64,000 bases of DNA from Perkinsus chesapeaki (taxonomy: Eukaryota > Perkinsozoa > Perkinsida > Perkinsidae): NCBI GenBank assembly GCA_013115145.1, contig JAAPAO010000010.1, positions 62,001-126,000 of the forward strand, in the 5' to 3' direction. Within the stretch, counting starts at the first letter, position 1, and each line of letters begins with the position of its first letter. The position numbers and the translations under genes were made by a program. Of the stretch, positions 24,062-36,257 are shown in pieces. The notes under the pieces are model-generated. The model saw only the letters and a program-made list of their open reading frames with translations. It searched no databases and was not told where the DNA came from.

Positions 24062-25329
24062 TCAACAATAAGGATAAGCTTCCAACCAATGATGCCCGCA
24101 AGCACGCAGGTTTGTGATTGAAATACACCTGCACCAGTCATACGTAAGATCTTCCCATAGTGCCGTACTGCCTGCCGAGGCCAGCCTAGCGGCTAGATTG
24201 TCCACTTGAAAAGTTATTTCCCTTGACGTGCAGTTGGCGACTAGCTCCACAGCGTCTCCTAATGCTTTGCTCTGCTGGTCGAATCGTTCAGTCCTCGATT
24301 CAGCGTCGGCTTGCATTTCATCGAAGCGATTGGAGAAGTCATTCAGTTGATGTGTGGCGGTTGCCTGTTGGAAAGACTAATGAACGCGAGCACAACCGCG
24401 TGCGGATACCTCTTGTAGACGGACGTAGAGGTTAATAGATGTCATAGCCCGGCAATAACATAAAGAATTAGTAAGACAGCGTGTCCGAGTGGTTAAGGAG
24501 GTGGACTAGAAATCCACTGGGCTCTGCCCGCGCAGGTTCGAATCCTGCCGCTGTCGATTTTCGAATACGCTCATTTGTTCTTGCTCCCCTACAGCGATCG
24601 GGCGTAACCTCTACCGTTTTGTTTTTCGAATAAGGAACAACACTACGTCATCATGTCGGGACTCACCGACACTTTTCTTATCAACCCATCGGCCTCTTCC
24701 ATTCGCATATCGAAGCGCTTTTCTGTCGACTCCAGCGCGCCACTTAATTCCTCGTGTACATAGGAAATCCTGTTGTTGACTTCCATTATTTTCATTTCTA
24801 ACGTTGCACTGATCTTCTCCATCGCTCGACTCAGTCTCGCAACTTCATTCCGCAGATCTGATGCTCTCTCTGATTGAGACTCTTCTTTCCAAGCACAGAA
24901 CGCCTCGTCCAGGCCACATCCCTCTATACCTGCGCAGCGGGTGGCGAGCTACTCATCCCTAAGCCACGTACCTCCGGCTTCATCCCTTACCCTGCGGAGA
25001 AGTGATATGGCCAAACGATGCCTGGTTTGTCGGAGCTGCTCCTTAACGCCAGTGAGCCGCTCGAGTTCTGCCTTACTCCGCGCGTTTTCGTTCTCCGCCT
25101 TTTTATATTTCAATTCCAACTCCCCTACCCGCGACTCCAACGACTTCTTCATCACATTGAAGCCGTCGAGAAATTCACGGAATGATTTTTGAGTCTGAAG
25201 CCCGAAGGCCGCCATGGATAGGCAATTTCGCACTGACACCATCAACGCGTCGTTCACCGTGTATGCTCTATGGGATGACCACCTCAAAGGCCTGTCCGGG
25301 ATGCCCAAACGGTAGTGGCTCGGAACCAT
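24062..25329 (-). CDS. Coiled-coil protein with tRNA gene in an intron
   Basis: Exon 1 (from 25329) includes SFREFLDGFNVMKKSLESRV and long heptads such as ENARSKAELERLTGVKEQLR. A 42-nt intron follows RRVRDEAG, and exon 2 continues GIEGCGLDEAFCAWKEE, then LRNEVARLSRAMEKISATLE and RFDMRMEEADGLIRKV. A GTGAGT donor there opens a roughly 280-nt intron that contains a tRNA-Ser gene on the opposite strand. The next exon reads ATATHQLNDFSNRFDEMQAD, then FQVDNLAARLASAG. Function unknown; it is similar in design to the coiled-coil gene at 9.7-13.4 kb, but homology was not shown. Confidence 0.6.
24475..24556 (+). tRNA. tRNA-Ser(AGA), intronic copy
   Basis: An 82-nt type II tRNA. The acceptor GACAGCG pairs with CGCTGTC, the anticodon stem GTGGA/TCCAC encloses CTAGAAA (anticodon AGA), there is a long variable arm as expected for serine, and the T arm has GGTTCGAATCC. 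A TTTT run at 24558-24561 supplies a Pol III terminator. It lies antisense within an intron of the coiled-coil gene. Confidence 0.97.
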
Positions 25330-25497
25330 TGGCTCTTCATGGCTTCAGCAACCACATTCAGTGACTTCGCTAAACCCAAACAGTGATAATAATCAGAAAC
25401 CGAAATCACAATGAAAATGGCAATTGTTACGAGTTCGCACATGCTGCGTTGATGTGAGCCATAATAGTAGACCGATTGGATTATTCAATAAGCAAGT

Positions 25498-28262
25498 TTA
25501 AGCAGCAGCTTCGTTACGTTCCTCCTCCGACTTGGTATACTCCACAACTTCACAGGTTTTACCGCCTGAATCACAAGGGAGTAAATAAGGCCCACCAGAG
25601 AGCAACGTAAATTGAAGCTCACTTGGCTCAATACTTTCGCGAAGTTTGTTGGCCTCTTCATCCGATAGTGCAATGTACTCATCATCGCTGGTCACCGCCA
25701 GACACCTGAGCGAAATGCCATATCAACCGACCCACTATGATAAGTCTATCTTACCTTTGTTTACCTCCTTCAATATCGACAACTCGGTGATTACCAAATA
25801 CACTCGGTGGGACTAATGTCGGTACCTTCGAAGATCCGGCCAAAGTTTGGTATGAGCAATAGCACACGCACTCCTACCACCATAGTCTTGCCATCGTCTC
25901 TACCAAGGCACCCGGACGACTTCTTCCCCCAGCTGTAAACCAGACCGCTCTCCGTCAATATGAACGAATACTAACAAGAATCTTATCAGCCTTGTTGAAG
26001 CACGCTCCAACCTTCGTTCCTGCGGCCAACTTCTTGATGCCCTTAATGCCGTTCTCGTAACTGAATACGTGACCATTCCAAACGACAGTATTTCCAAGCA
26101 TACTACTCAGAGGGAACCGTCACCGAATGAGGCTCCAGCCAAGTCCGATCTCCCCAGTAGTATCTGATTGATGGGAATTTCATTGCGCCCATTATCGCCA
26201 ACACCTTCTTACACTGCACCCTTGTCGGTGACGGCGATTATGTGATGATCCCCACATACAGCGTCGGCTATCTTAGTGCCTTCCAACTGAAACCAACGTC
26301 CGTATTCATCAACATCAAAGTAAGCTCCACCGAGTGGGTAAAGGAAAATCCATGGAGAGCCAGAGTAGAGACGATCAAACAAGTAGATAGACGAGAAGGC
26401 AACATTCACAAATAACCCAAGGGCAGCAAGAAACGGAATACTCACCTTCAAGCAGGGAATCTCTCTCGGGTATCTTTCAGCAGAGTACCTGCAAGCTCAA
26501 CCTGTGCGCACTGTGAAGAATTTACTCAACATACATATCCCCCATAGATTCCTCTCCCAATCCTAACTGACCATAATCATTACGACCAAATACGAACAGT
26601 CGACCATTGTTGTCCAGAATCAAAGAGAAGTTGGAGCCGCAAGATACCTGAGGTGGCCGGATTACACAAATACATGGACCATGTCGGGGAGATGATGGCC
26701 CTCCTTATAGCACATACAGCATCAAGTGTGTGGTACTCGACCGATGACTAACTATAGGAGAGTTCCTCGAGAGCTACCAAGTCGATGAAATCCCAATTGA
26801 TTATGGACTTGCTAGGTAATACATTATTATGATAAATATAGAGTTATATATTAAATATGAATTAATACTGATGTATATAATAAAATGTATAAATAAATGA
26901 CATGCCAATGCACGATACAAGATACAAATAACCAAAAACACTTAAACTGGTATGTAAATGCTGGTATGTTCTCTGCAGCAGTATGATCTACCAGCACTAT
27001 CACAACCAGGTAGCGTTGCAGAGAGTTCACAGCCTTACCTTTTTAATATGAGCATCTCCAAGGATATCCTGGAAGTACTCCAACGGCTGTGGTTCAGCTT
27101 GATCCGATGAATCCCCCAAACCCAGGCTGACAAGAGGTTATCGATAACAATGGTGATACGAAGATACCGCAAGATATTTTCATCAGGTTACCCATCGACG
27201 AGCACGCCCTTCCAAACTAGATACCATTACCAGCCCTTTCCCCTCATTACATGCCAAACTCTCCCTTTCCGCAAGTATATACATGATCCGACTTGGTACG
27301 GAACATGGAGTGCTGGACTCCAGAGGATACTTCTTCAACTCGTTCACCCAACTCCAACAGCCTCTGGACAGCTTCAAATCTAACGTCAACAACACTTCCA
27401 CTAAAAAACCTTCACAGTGCGCAAGATACCTATCTCTGTTGTTCTTATCCCCCAGACCTAGCGCTCCTTGTCCAGAGAACCAACTGCCGCCCCAACCAGC
27501 TGAATGCACCTAATTGCCAACTACCACACCGACCACCAAACTACCTTACCGCCCCATCCTTTGTTCGAACCATAGTATGATATGATCCACATGAGACATC
27601 GGCAGCGAGCTCTGAAAAGCAGCAGCAGCAACGACGACGACGACGCTCAAACGGTTGATATGAAGGATTTAGAGATACATAGCTGGAATGGCGTGTATAA
27701 AGACATTATAATAGGCGATGGTTGACAGGTGTAACTGTGTGAAACATGCATCATACTGAGTATGTAAAGAGAGAGCACGCTGTTGGTTTACTTGCTATAT
27801 TAGGCATCTTTATATAGATTATTATCTTCACATAATCGATTACTTACTGCTGGCCTCAGATCCCGTTAAAGGCTCTATCTCAGCCACTGCTGGTACATCA
27901 TCAACATCACCCTTCTTCTACAATACACCAAATCATTTCCGACAGCACTGTCATTGTATTACTCCAGAAGAACTGTCTCTTGCCAGTTGACCATATTTAT
28001 TATTACCAAAGGTAAATACCTTACCCTCAGACACTACCGCGGAATGCTCACCACCACATGCCAAGCTCTCAACAGATGGCACTCCACTAAGCTGGGAGAT
28101 CTAACAGGAGACCAATATCACTTTAACTAGATATAATTCACACCTTCGTTGGTAGTTTGCTAACTTCACCCACAGTAGGGCCCCCAGTCACTCCCGAACT
28201 GGCAGGAGCTCCCCAGCGCCACACTGTGTAGGATGAACCTGAACACGAGGTATAGAACAGAA
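25498..28262 (-). CDS. RCC1-repeat protein (multi-exon)
   Basis: RCC1-type beta-propellers include the Ran exchange factor and other regulators. At least five repeat-like segments occur in order on this strand: YTVWRWGAPASSG (about 28230); VFTFGNNKYGQLARDSS (about 28020-27960); GWGGSWFSGQGALGLGDKNN (about 27500); VSLGLGDSSDQ (about 27120); LILDNNGRLFVFGRNDYGQL (about 26620); VCGDHHIIAVTDKG (about 26230); and ESGLVYSWGKKSSGCLGRDDG (about 25940). Each has the GxG-QLGxG or 'HxxAVT..G' signatures. Many introns separate them. The last exon ends EERNEAAA-stop at 25498. The first exon was not located; the protein may begin upstream of 28262. Whether it acts on Ran cannot be judged from sequence alone. 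Confidence 0.82.
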
Positions 28263-28983
28263 CGCACGATGCTCAGTGCGAAGTCAAGCGAACGTAACCA
28301 GCAACAATACCGCTAGCCTATGGCGCATGATACCGACTTCGTTATATATAAAAATACACGAGATACACTTTAACTGTATGACACCCAAGTTATTGAGGCA
28401 GGTGAAGGGAGAGAAGGATATAGGAATTACTGGTGTGCGACATGGAGATTCATCGATGCGAAGGAATGATGGGGATTATGGTGATCTACCACCACCAGCA
28501 GCAACAACAAGGCACATAGTACTAATCCTATACATTTTAATACGCAGTATAATAACTACCATTGCGACCAGGGACAATAGTCGTCCGTCCTGACAAAAGC
28601 GACGATTACGCAACCTATATATATCACTAATAATGGAATCCAGCAGCGAGGTATCGTGAGAGTGTAAAGACTCCACCATAGAGCCCTCTCCTACACAGTA
28701 CCACAACAACGTTTAGATATTACTGAAGCATCTTAAATGTTGTTGTAGTATAACCGTCGTCGAGGTGCTGAATACCGCTCTTGTGTGCATCATCACAGCA
28801 GGAGGCAAGGCAGCACTGGTAGCAGATGATATCATATTATAGGAGAAAAACGATAGTGAGATGGCTGATGATAATGTGACCATTGTAACACAAAAAGGGA
28901 CAGCTTATTAGAAAAAAGAGAACTATCTATTCCAGACTAGTACATACCCATACACTACCCCCTATCCCTATTATCATCATGCA

Positions 28984-29495
28984 TTAACCTATATTTAGGC
29001 GGAACATATCATTAAGACAATATATACCTCCTGATGGGTTCGGGGCAAGATGAAATACCTGCTAACACGGCTTCACGGATCGTAACGACACACGACTCAC
29101 TTGACCAAATTTAAGAGGATTCTGATTATCATCCACCAACAGATTGCCAGTCACAAACACCACGACACCGTTATTCGAAGGATTAGGCTGGCAGTCTGCC
29201 TTAATCACCTAACGCCGACAATATCACAGCTAGAGGTGTCAGAATAATATTACCTGATGCTGTACCTTTTGAAAGGGCAGGCTGACCAGTTTTTGTACGA
29301 TATTACCCGCTCCTTGGAACTGCTCTCCTTCGAATGTCAGCATTGAGGTATCTACCCGTTACCTAGTAGTCGCAATATTATTGCTTTACCTCCATAAAGT
29401 GAAGTAAGATTAGATCTGTTACTGTCGAATGTCCCATAGTAGTGCTGGACAAACTGCTCTCCAATAGACTGGAACTGTGGGTTTATTTGAGCCAT
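28984..29495 (-). CDS. NTF2: Nuclear transport factor 2
   Basis: NTF2 carries Ran-GDP into the nucleus through FG-nucleoporins. Exon 1 reads [20 protein letters not shown] then [14 protein letters not shown], matching the NTF2 N-terminus. Exon 2 reads [20 protein letters not shown] then [10 protein letters not shown]. Exon 3 reads [21 protein letters not shown] then [15 protein letters not shown]. The final exon reads [21 protein letters not shown] and NIG-stop, the expected NTF2 C-terminus. Short introns separate them. Length is about 125 residues, typical of the family. It sits upstream of, and on the same strand as, the RCC1-repeat gene. Confidence 0.92.
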
Positions 29496-29813
29496 CAGGA
29501 GGAGGAAAACTGTGAGAACTGTAAAGATACAAAATAGCTCAGATCGCGCGTCTCCAGCACACAGGGGGTGGTTCAGTCCAATAATTTAATACTCAACACA
29601 ACCGCGTGATAAAGCAGGATAGTGACGGAGTACAGACGAAGTGTTGTCAGCAAAAATTGTTGTGTATGAAAGACGCAACTGAAAAGAGAAGCAGCCTCAT
29701 TAATGATGATTTAACCTGATCTCCCATAAAATCCCTACGTGTAATCATCTGGTGTTGGTCACTAGTGTTAAAAGGCAAGCTGCTGCTGACCATTATTGCT
29801 GACCACGATATCT

Positions 29814-30807
29814 TCAACAGCACTTCTTCTTTTCCGATCCTCCACCAGTTGACGACGAACCTCCGTTGCCAGCTGCTGCCCCACCAGTGCCTCGACGTTC
29901 TGTTAGTTTAACTGCGTTCGAATTGGCCGTTGAATTCGCGTTATTGGTTCGTGGAGGTATACCATTCAATAGACTAAATAGATAGGCGCTTTATTTATAT
30001 TATAAAGCTAATCTTTATTACTCATAACTGTCGCATACTCTTTCCGCAATTGCTCTAAAAGCCTGTTCCACATTCAAACCACTCTTAGCCGAAGTTTCGA
30101 AGAAGGGCATATCATATTTATCAGCTAGAGCTTGTCCTTCCTCCGTTGATACTTTCTAACATATTTTTCTTTACATTCAAATACCACTAGTCGGTACTAC
30201 CCGTTTGGCCTCCATATCGGCTTTATTACCTACCAATAGCTTCTGGACGGTCTTATCGGCATGCTCATCCAAGTTGCGAACCCAGTAGTCTACATCTGAT
30301 CAATGAATGGAATCTTTAGGTTGACCTTGCAAGATACACAATAGGTCAAGTTGTGGTACTACTTTTGAAACTCTTAGGGTCGGTCATGTCATAAATGAGT
30401 AAAACGCCCATAGCATTGCGATAATAAGCTGGAGTAATTGTTCGGAATCTTTCTTGGCCAGCTGTATCCTATAATAACATCCTACTAGACTGTTTAATAT
30501 ATGGTGTATTACCCATATTTGTAGGCGAACTTGCCTATCCTGCACATTAATAGTTTTCACCCTAAAGTCCACTCCAATGGTAATAACAAAATTAGAATCG
30601 AAGCGGTTTTCACAGAAACGCATCAACAGTGACGATTTACCAACAGCTGAAGAGAACAATCGATTTAAGGCGCCCTTGAAGAAGGGTGATAGTACCGCTA
30701 TCGCCCAAAACCAGAATTCGTGCAGTGGCATCATAGGTTTCATCAGACGCCCCTCCTCCTCCCCCAGCAGCGGCTCCTCCTGATGATGCCGAATCATAAT
30801 GTGGCAT
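29814..30807 (-). CDS. Rab8/Rab1-like small GTPase
   Basis: Rab GTPases direct vesicle traffic. The protein starts [11 protein letters not shown] with a Gly-rich tail. It then shows the P-loop [11 protein letters not shown] (split by a 51-nt intron), switch [14 protein letters not shown], switch [20 protein letters not shown], guanine motif LVGNKAD, and ETSAK. It ends GSEKKKCC-stop, a double-cysteine prenylation signal. At least four introns of about 45-80 nt are present, all GT-AG. The effector region resembles Rab8/Rab1 types; the exact subclass needs a tree. The long glycine-rich N-terminal tail is unusual. Confidence 0.94.
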
Positions 30808-30839
30808 TACTTATGGTTTATTATAACAACAGATATATA

Positions 30840-31308
30840 ATAAATAGATAAACAACAACAACAACGACGACGATCATTACAAACACGACATCAAAAATGG
30901 TATAAGGTTGCATCGCTCCGCTAAGCGCAGTTATCTTAGCGTACGCCATTTAATCACCCACTCACCATTTCCGATTTGAGCTCGACCATATGTTAATTGA
31001 ATCTTGGTTAGATAGCTGCGTGAGGCTTCATTGTTCTAGCCGTTTTCTCGTAGCCTACTCGTTATAATGGACTCCTTGTGAGAGCAGTGATGATTGGTCT
31101 TTCGTTCGTAATGCCCCCCACCGTTAATATTCAACGGGAGAATCAGGCTTTTCGAATTCAAGTCAATTAGAGAAAGGTTTTCCAAACTATCTTCGTTGAG
31201 TATTGAAAGTTGGCTCAGGACCACAGACGACTGTCTACTACTTTACCTTTGTTCCCCTTTGCGATGTGTTAATATAACGTAGTGTCCATCATATACTTCT
31301 GCTCGATA
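30840..31308. other. Intergenic, possibly a short minus-strand exon
   Basis: Between the divergent Rab and secreted-protein genes. A minus-strand open segment (31224-31036) reads VLSQLSILNEDSLENLSLID, somewhat Leu-rich, but no start, domain or splice partner was found. Divergent promoters are expected here. Confidence 0.3.
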
Positions 31309-32600
31309 ATGGCTCAACGCTTTCGTATCACTTCAATAATATTATCCATACTTCATTTACTACTTACTACAGTTTCCGGATCTAGAGCTCCTCTATCACC
31401 AAATGGAGGTCAACCGGCTGGCGGACAGGTGCGAATAGTAGAACACTTAGCATTTACTAAGACCAAAAATGTATCATCAACGTTTTTATTAGGTTAGATG
31501 CAGCAAGGCCGTTAAAGCGGACTATGATAACGGCGGACACGTAACATTATCGAGTTAGTCAGATGAACATGTCCGCAACAATATTCAGGAAATATTCCGT
31601 GTCGGTGCTGCTTGGCATGATACTGATCCCAATGATCGCCGATCTGTTGATGGTTATGCGATAGAATATGCTTATACCACTTCTTGGAAGTGAGTGGATA
31701 ATCTATTTCCTCGCACTGTATGTGCTCATTCAGGATTTATATAACGAACACCACCAGCTTGTTCCTTAACGTCGACCCTCTTAAAATGTGCTCTGAAACC
31801 CCTTCGGTAGTAAATCATGAGAGAGTCTCATGCGAAGACTATATCACGGCATGCGGCAAAGAACATTTCGAGCCACCACCACCACCTTTGCGGCTAATGG
31901 GAGCGAGATATGAGCCAAACCCGATGGAAGCTCTACGCTATATATACAAGGAACTCGAAAGTCGAGCTGATACAGAGTATATAACAAAATACAAAACTGA
32001 CTTTGAATGGATTACTGGCATCCACATGTATGGAACAAAGGTAAACAATATCTACTTCCTTCATGGTCCCCGGAAGACAAGTTGGTCTTGTTATAAACTA
32101 TTCTTGAGATGTTAATCTTATCGTGTGCTTCTCAGCAACTCAAGCAACCAGGGCCTTTACGATATGTTAAGCTTCGATGGGATTATGATAAGATGAAATG
32201 TGTTCCCTTCCAGTTGAGCGCAGGCGCCACCAGCGAAGCGTAAGAATAAAACGCGCAGTGTCTTATTAATTTATCCGCGGGGGCTTGTAATCGACTTAGT
32301 TATGTGGGATAAATGATTACTTTATGGTTTTGCAGACTTCCACTCTTGGAAAAAGACAAGCAATGGGAATACATTGATGAGCTTAAGAAATTAGTTGATG
32401 CCACCGAGGCCGTGGACTCAGCATTACCATTGGAAGAGAGATGCCGTTTACAACTTATCCGCTATGGGGATGAAATATATAAACAATATACCGAGAAGGC
32501 TAGAACGAAACGTGTCCGATGGGAAGGGCTCGATAACGATGAGGATAAGGCCGAGGCCGCTGCTGCTCTACTCCAGCTTTTAGCCTATGGTTGGCAATAA
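31309..32600 (+). CDS. Unknown secreted protein
   Basis: Starts MAQRFRITSIILSILHLLLT, a clear signal peptide, then APLSPNGGQPAGGQVRIVEH. After introns it continues FRVGAAWHDTDPNDRRSVDG and EYAYTTSWK (GTGAGT donor), CSETPSVVNHERVSCEDYIT, RLMGARYEPNPMEALRYIYK, ITKYKTDFEWITGIHMYGTK (GTAAAC donor), PLRYVKLRWDYDKMKC and a last exon LPLLEKDKQWEYIDELKKLV with a C-terminal AAAALLQLLAYGWQ-stop. Cysteines suggest disulphides. No family recognised. The hydrophobic start and absence of later helices suggest an exported protein. Confidence 0.6.
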
Positions 32601-33749
32601 ATCTATTGTCATCTTTATTGCGGGAAATGGATATAAGCACTTGGTCAAGACGTCATTTATCTTTTCACTTGAATGACCATAAAGCAGAAAAACGATGTTG
32701 TATAACATGTCTATCTCTGGTGTTGTTGTAAGCAATGAAAAGGTATTTTGTTATTCAGTTTGATTCCTTGATAGCTTAAGCAAAAAACATCTACTAGAGT
32801 GGTCCAATTCGGAACATCCGTTGTGTCTTCTGATTACCAACTGTCATACCGTTCTTGCAGAGCGCGTGTGACATTGCTACAAACTCGTTTCGTAGGTTAA
32901 AGTAAATACTTGGACTTTCGCCTAAGGGCGTGCATGTCCCGCGACATACAGTCATACGATAACACTCGGACAAAGCTTATATGCAAAGTCATAGGAGCAA
33001 ACGAGCATACATTTGAGGAACTTAGGCCTAGTGAATCTTGCAACGATGAGGATAATAATAGAGTGGAGGCAAAATGCGATAATTTGTAAAGCACGTGAAC
33101 GGCTATAAAGTACGATGGTGTAATCCTATTTAGATCAAACACGCTACGGTCTGTGGAAACTACTAAACCCTCCCCATCGTATGGCGGCCGTTGGCCAGCA
33201 AGGCAGCTCGTTTCTGGGACAATGCCAAGCTTTCAAACTATAGCAGCGATGCGAAAACTGGACGGTCAATATCATTCAAGAACTCAGCACGCCGTGAAGT
33301 TTTATGAGCAACAAGACGGACAAAGCAAACAAAGTCCAGCAGCAAGTGATATAATTCAACAAAGGGACCACGAGGTGACTTGAGGCAAAATACCGTCCAT
33401 ACTGTAAATGTAGGAAGGACCCCCAATACCGGCCGCGCCGGAGGAATCGACGCCAACCGCAAAGCTCCTGCAGGATATGGATACTTGGATGAGCATTAAA
33501 AACAGGATCTTATACAGTCACAAAAGAGAAGCAACCAACCAGTTGCCTGCGGGCAGAGCGATGCAGAAAGTATCCGATACGAGTCCGGAGCACCTCGTGG
33601 ATCGGACTGGTAGGTCGATTTGTTAGCCATGCCGCCGAGCTTTACGAAAAGCCTGTGCCAAGATGATCCCGTTTCCTCGAAGTCATTCTCACACCTTGTC
33701 TACGCGATTGGCGAACAGATATCGCTAGACTCTTGGCAACTATATAGAT

Positions 33750-34975
33750 TTTTTTGGGTGAGTGGAAGCGTGTCAGGCGTAGCACTTCGTGAAAGCGGTG
33801 GAAACGATGGCGAAGTCATTAGAGTCGGCGAGCAACATTATGGCGATCTCAAAGAGAAGAAGGAGGGATGGGCTTCAACATTACTGAACAGGTGGTGGCC
33901 AAGTTCCCATGGAGAGGTTCGGTAGCTGCGGGTCCTTGAAGTATTATCGTGCCGCTATAGGATACGATAAAGCCAGACGTATCATCAGTACATGATAAAG
34001 GACATGCTAACGAGACAGTTGGCTCTACAACTGATAACCAGGGCTTCTGGGAGTACTTCAACTCAGCAAAGGATATCATGTAAACAACCGGTTCGAGACG
34101 AGAGACAGTAGCTGACCACTTAGGACAACTGCGGCTAAGGCATTCACAGCGACCGTTGACAACACTCCATTACGGGCGGTTCTCTTAAGAGAGTTTGGTG
34201 GTGCTGTGGAGGAGCTCATCATAGCCGTTCATATAAAGAAGTAAACTGGTGTTACCGAGAAAGTCAAGCATCACTCAGGTGTACGAATGTCCCAAGCATG
34301 GACCTGATAGGTCATGCCGACTGTTACGTTACAGTGCAGGTTGATACGACTGGTATTGCCCGAGACGGCGACTCTTCCGGTCCAAGATCGAAGACCATGT
34401 ACCGTACACGCACCCGGCAGGTGAGAATATGTTGTCACAGTTACAACGATAGCGATCCGGTCTTCAATGACTGCGTCGAAACTAAACCCCTCCGGGCAGT
34501 GGAGCTACTCTCCCCCAATGCAATGCTGAGATTGACAGTCTTGGACTGGGATATTATCAGATCTGACGATCTCGTCGGTGAGTGATGCATCCACCAGCAC
34601 GATCTCAAGCACTTCTTACGACCAGGCACGTGTGTTTACCCACTTTACGAGACTTTACAGTGCAGTGGAGTAGCACCATATGTCTTGTCACCTCTGAACG
34701 GCTACGAGGCGCAATCAGCGACTAGCGGTCCCAGCGCCAAACTATTCGTAATCGAAAATCATCGATCGCCCTTGGTGTCCTGAGTTGCAATACAATTGTC
34801 ATATTCGAACCAACAGGTGAGGATCATGGTTCGAGCGACGGCAGGGGCTGTATGCGTCATGTTTACACCTGTCGCAATAACGGGTCTCGTGGGTTTCGCT
34901 TTCCGTAATGCGAGGCTTGGAGTTGAAGGCAAGCTCGTTAAAGATAAGAAGAACCCCATAGAACTGACAAAGTAA
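33750..34975 (+). CDS. C2-domain membrane-associated protein (partial model)
   Basis: Exons read REFGGAVEELIIAVHIK, a 38-nt intron, then VYECPSMDLIGHADCYVTVQ, the first strands of a C2 domain. They continue to a block with NDSDPVFND and MLRLTVLDWDIIRSDDLVGE, a classic C2 core with Asp residues that could bind calcium. Next come HDLKHFLRPGTCVYPLYETL and a hydrophobic stretch RATAGAVCVMFTPVAITGLVGF that may be a membrane helix, followed by KLVKDKKNPIELTK and a GTAAGT donor. The 5' part (33750-34100, including ESGGNDGEVIRVGEQHYGDL) and 3' continuation (to about 35400) are uncertain. The subfamily is unknown. Confidence 0.55.
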
Positions 34976-35399
34976 GTCTAGTGCCGAATGCATGCATGTA
35001 TGGTCTGTGCTAACGCAATTTCGATCTTTCACTTTATTTCGATCTTCTTGTGACAATGGGCATTTCAGCTCAGAGAATGTAAGACGCCCCAGACGCCTTC
35101 TCAGCTGGAGCCAAGGTTGGAGGGTCAGAGGAGCATTTTCCTCGCTCAGGTACCCTACACTTGGCGTGTCTGAAAGTAGCATCTATCCAACGGCGTCTTC
35201 TCCCGTGTCCAGCACTGGATGGGCTTTATGGGATGCAGGCCGGCAAGCGCCACCAATCCTGTGTCGGTCTGACAGGAACCTGTATTGCTCGGGATCCCTG
35301 TCGGATGCGTACCTGCGACTATTGATAGGTACTTTCATCTGGCGCTCGTAGCGTCGCCAGACAACCCGGTCCCTTTGATGCATTGCGGTATAAAACTGA

Positions 35400-35760
35400 G
35401 CGCCTTGGAAGAATCTTGTGGCATACGAGGGCGGAGGCTCTTCAACAGGTTAGTAATTGGTTAAGCTACGCGCTACCCAAAATGCGTTATCTTATCATTA
35501 ACGAGGATTATTCATAGTTACTCGGATCTGGATCTTCGCAAGACCAGACTTTACGCCTCAGCAGAGGTTCGATTGCTTGCGCCACCGCCAGTAGCAGACG
35601 CCTCTACATGAACTGTTTTATGCGGGCTGATACGAGGGGACCGTGTATTGTTTCGGCTGATACTTGAGTCATGATATCATACGATCGGAAGCGTGCAGCA
35701 TACATGTTCGTTATCGAATTCAACTCTTGTGTTACAAGAGTGGTACGCGCTCGCGTAATA
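35400..35760. other. No supported gene
   Basis: Nothing recognisable between the C2-gene tail and the tRNA-Arg gene. Confidence 0.4.
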
Positions 35761-35834
35761 TACCCGATGCAGGATTCGAACCTACGACCATCTGCTCCGT
35801 AGGCAGACATTCTATCCAGCTGAACTAATCGGGC
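35761..35834 (-). tRNA. tRNA-Arg(ACG)
   Basis: A 74-nt tRNA on the minus strand. The acceptor GCCCGAT pairs with ATCGGGT (G-U at the first pair). The anticodon stem TCTGC/GCAGA encloses CTACGGA (anticodon ACG), and the T arm carries GGTTCGAATCC. No intron. Confidence 0.95.
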
Positions 35835-36257
35835 TATAGCTAGTTATAAGCCTAAGCCTGATCACCCCTACCACTGTATAACGAGACAAGAGTAGCAATC
35901 CAACGAAAGGCATTATTTATTCATGCTCTTCGGCGACCTACCCCGTGATTGGGGCCTCTGGTGTGACGAAGATGCCTTCTGCATTCCAGGAACGAAAACT
36001 CTGCTCTCTTTAACCTGGCATGCATATAAAGCTCGAGGCAGCTGCAACAACAAGCAGCGGCACTGAAGGTTTGACCCTAACCTTAGTCAGCCTCGCCCGT
36101 CTTCCTTTGTCTTCTTCATTTGACTGCATTGCGCCGTCAATTATATCAGACATAACGCGTTGCCGGCCTGAAGACAAGGAGCGGTCACCGTAATGTCCCC
36201 ACTAGCGTGCTCTTCCGCACTGCTGAATCCACAGCCAAGAGTCAGACAAAGACGTTC
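35835..36257. other. No supported gene
   Basis: About 420 bp between tRNA-Arg and the 3' end of the next minus-strand gene. No feature was recognised. Confidence 0.4.
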
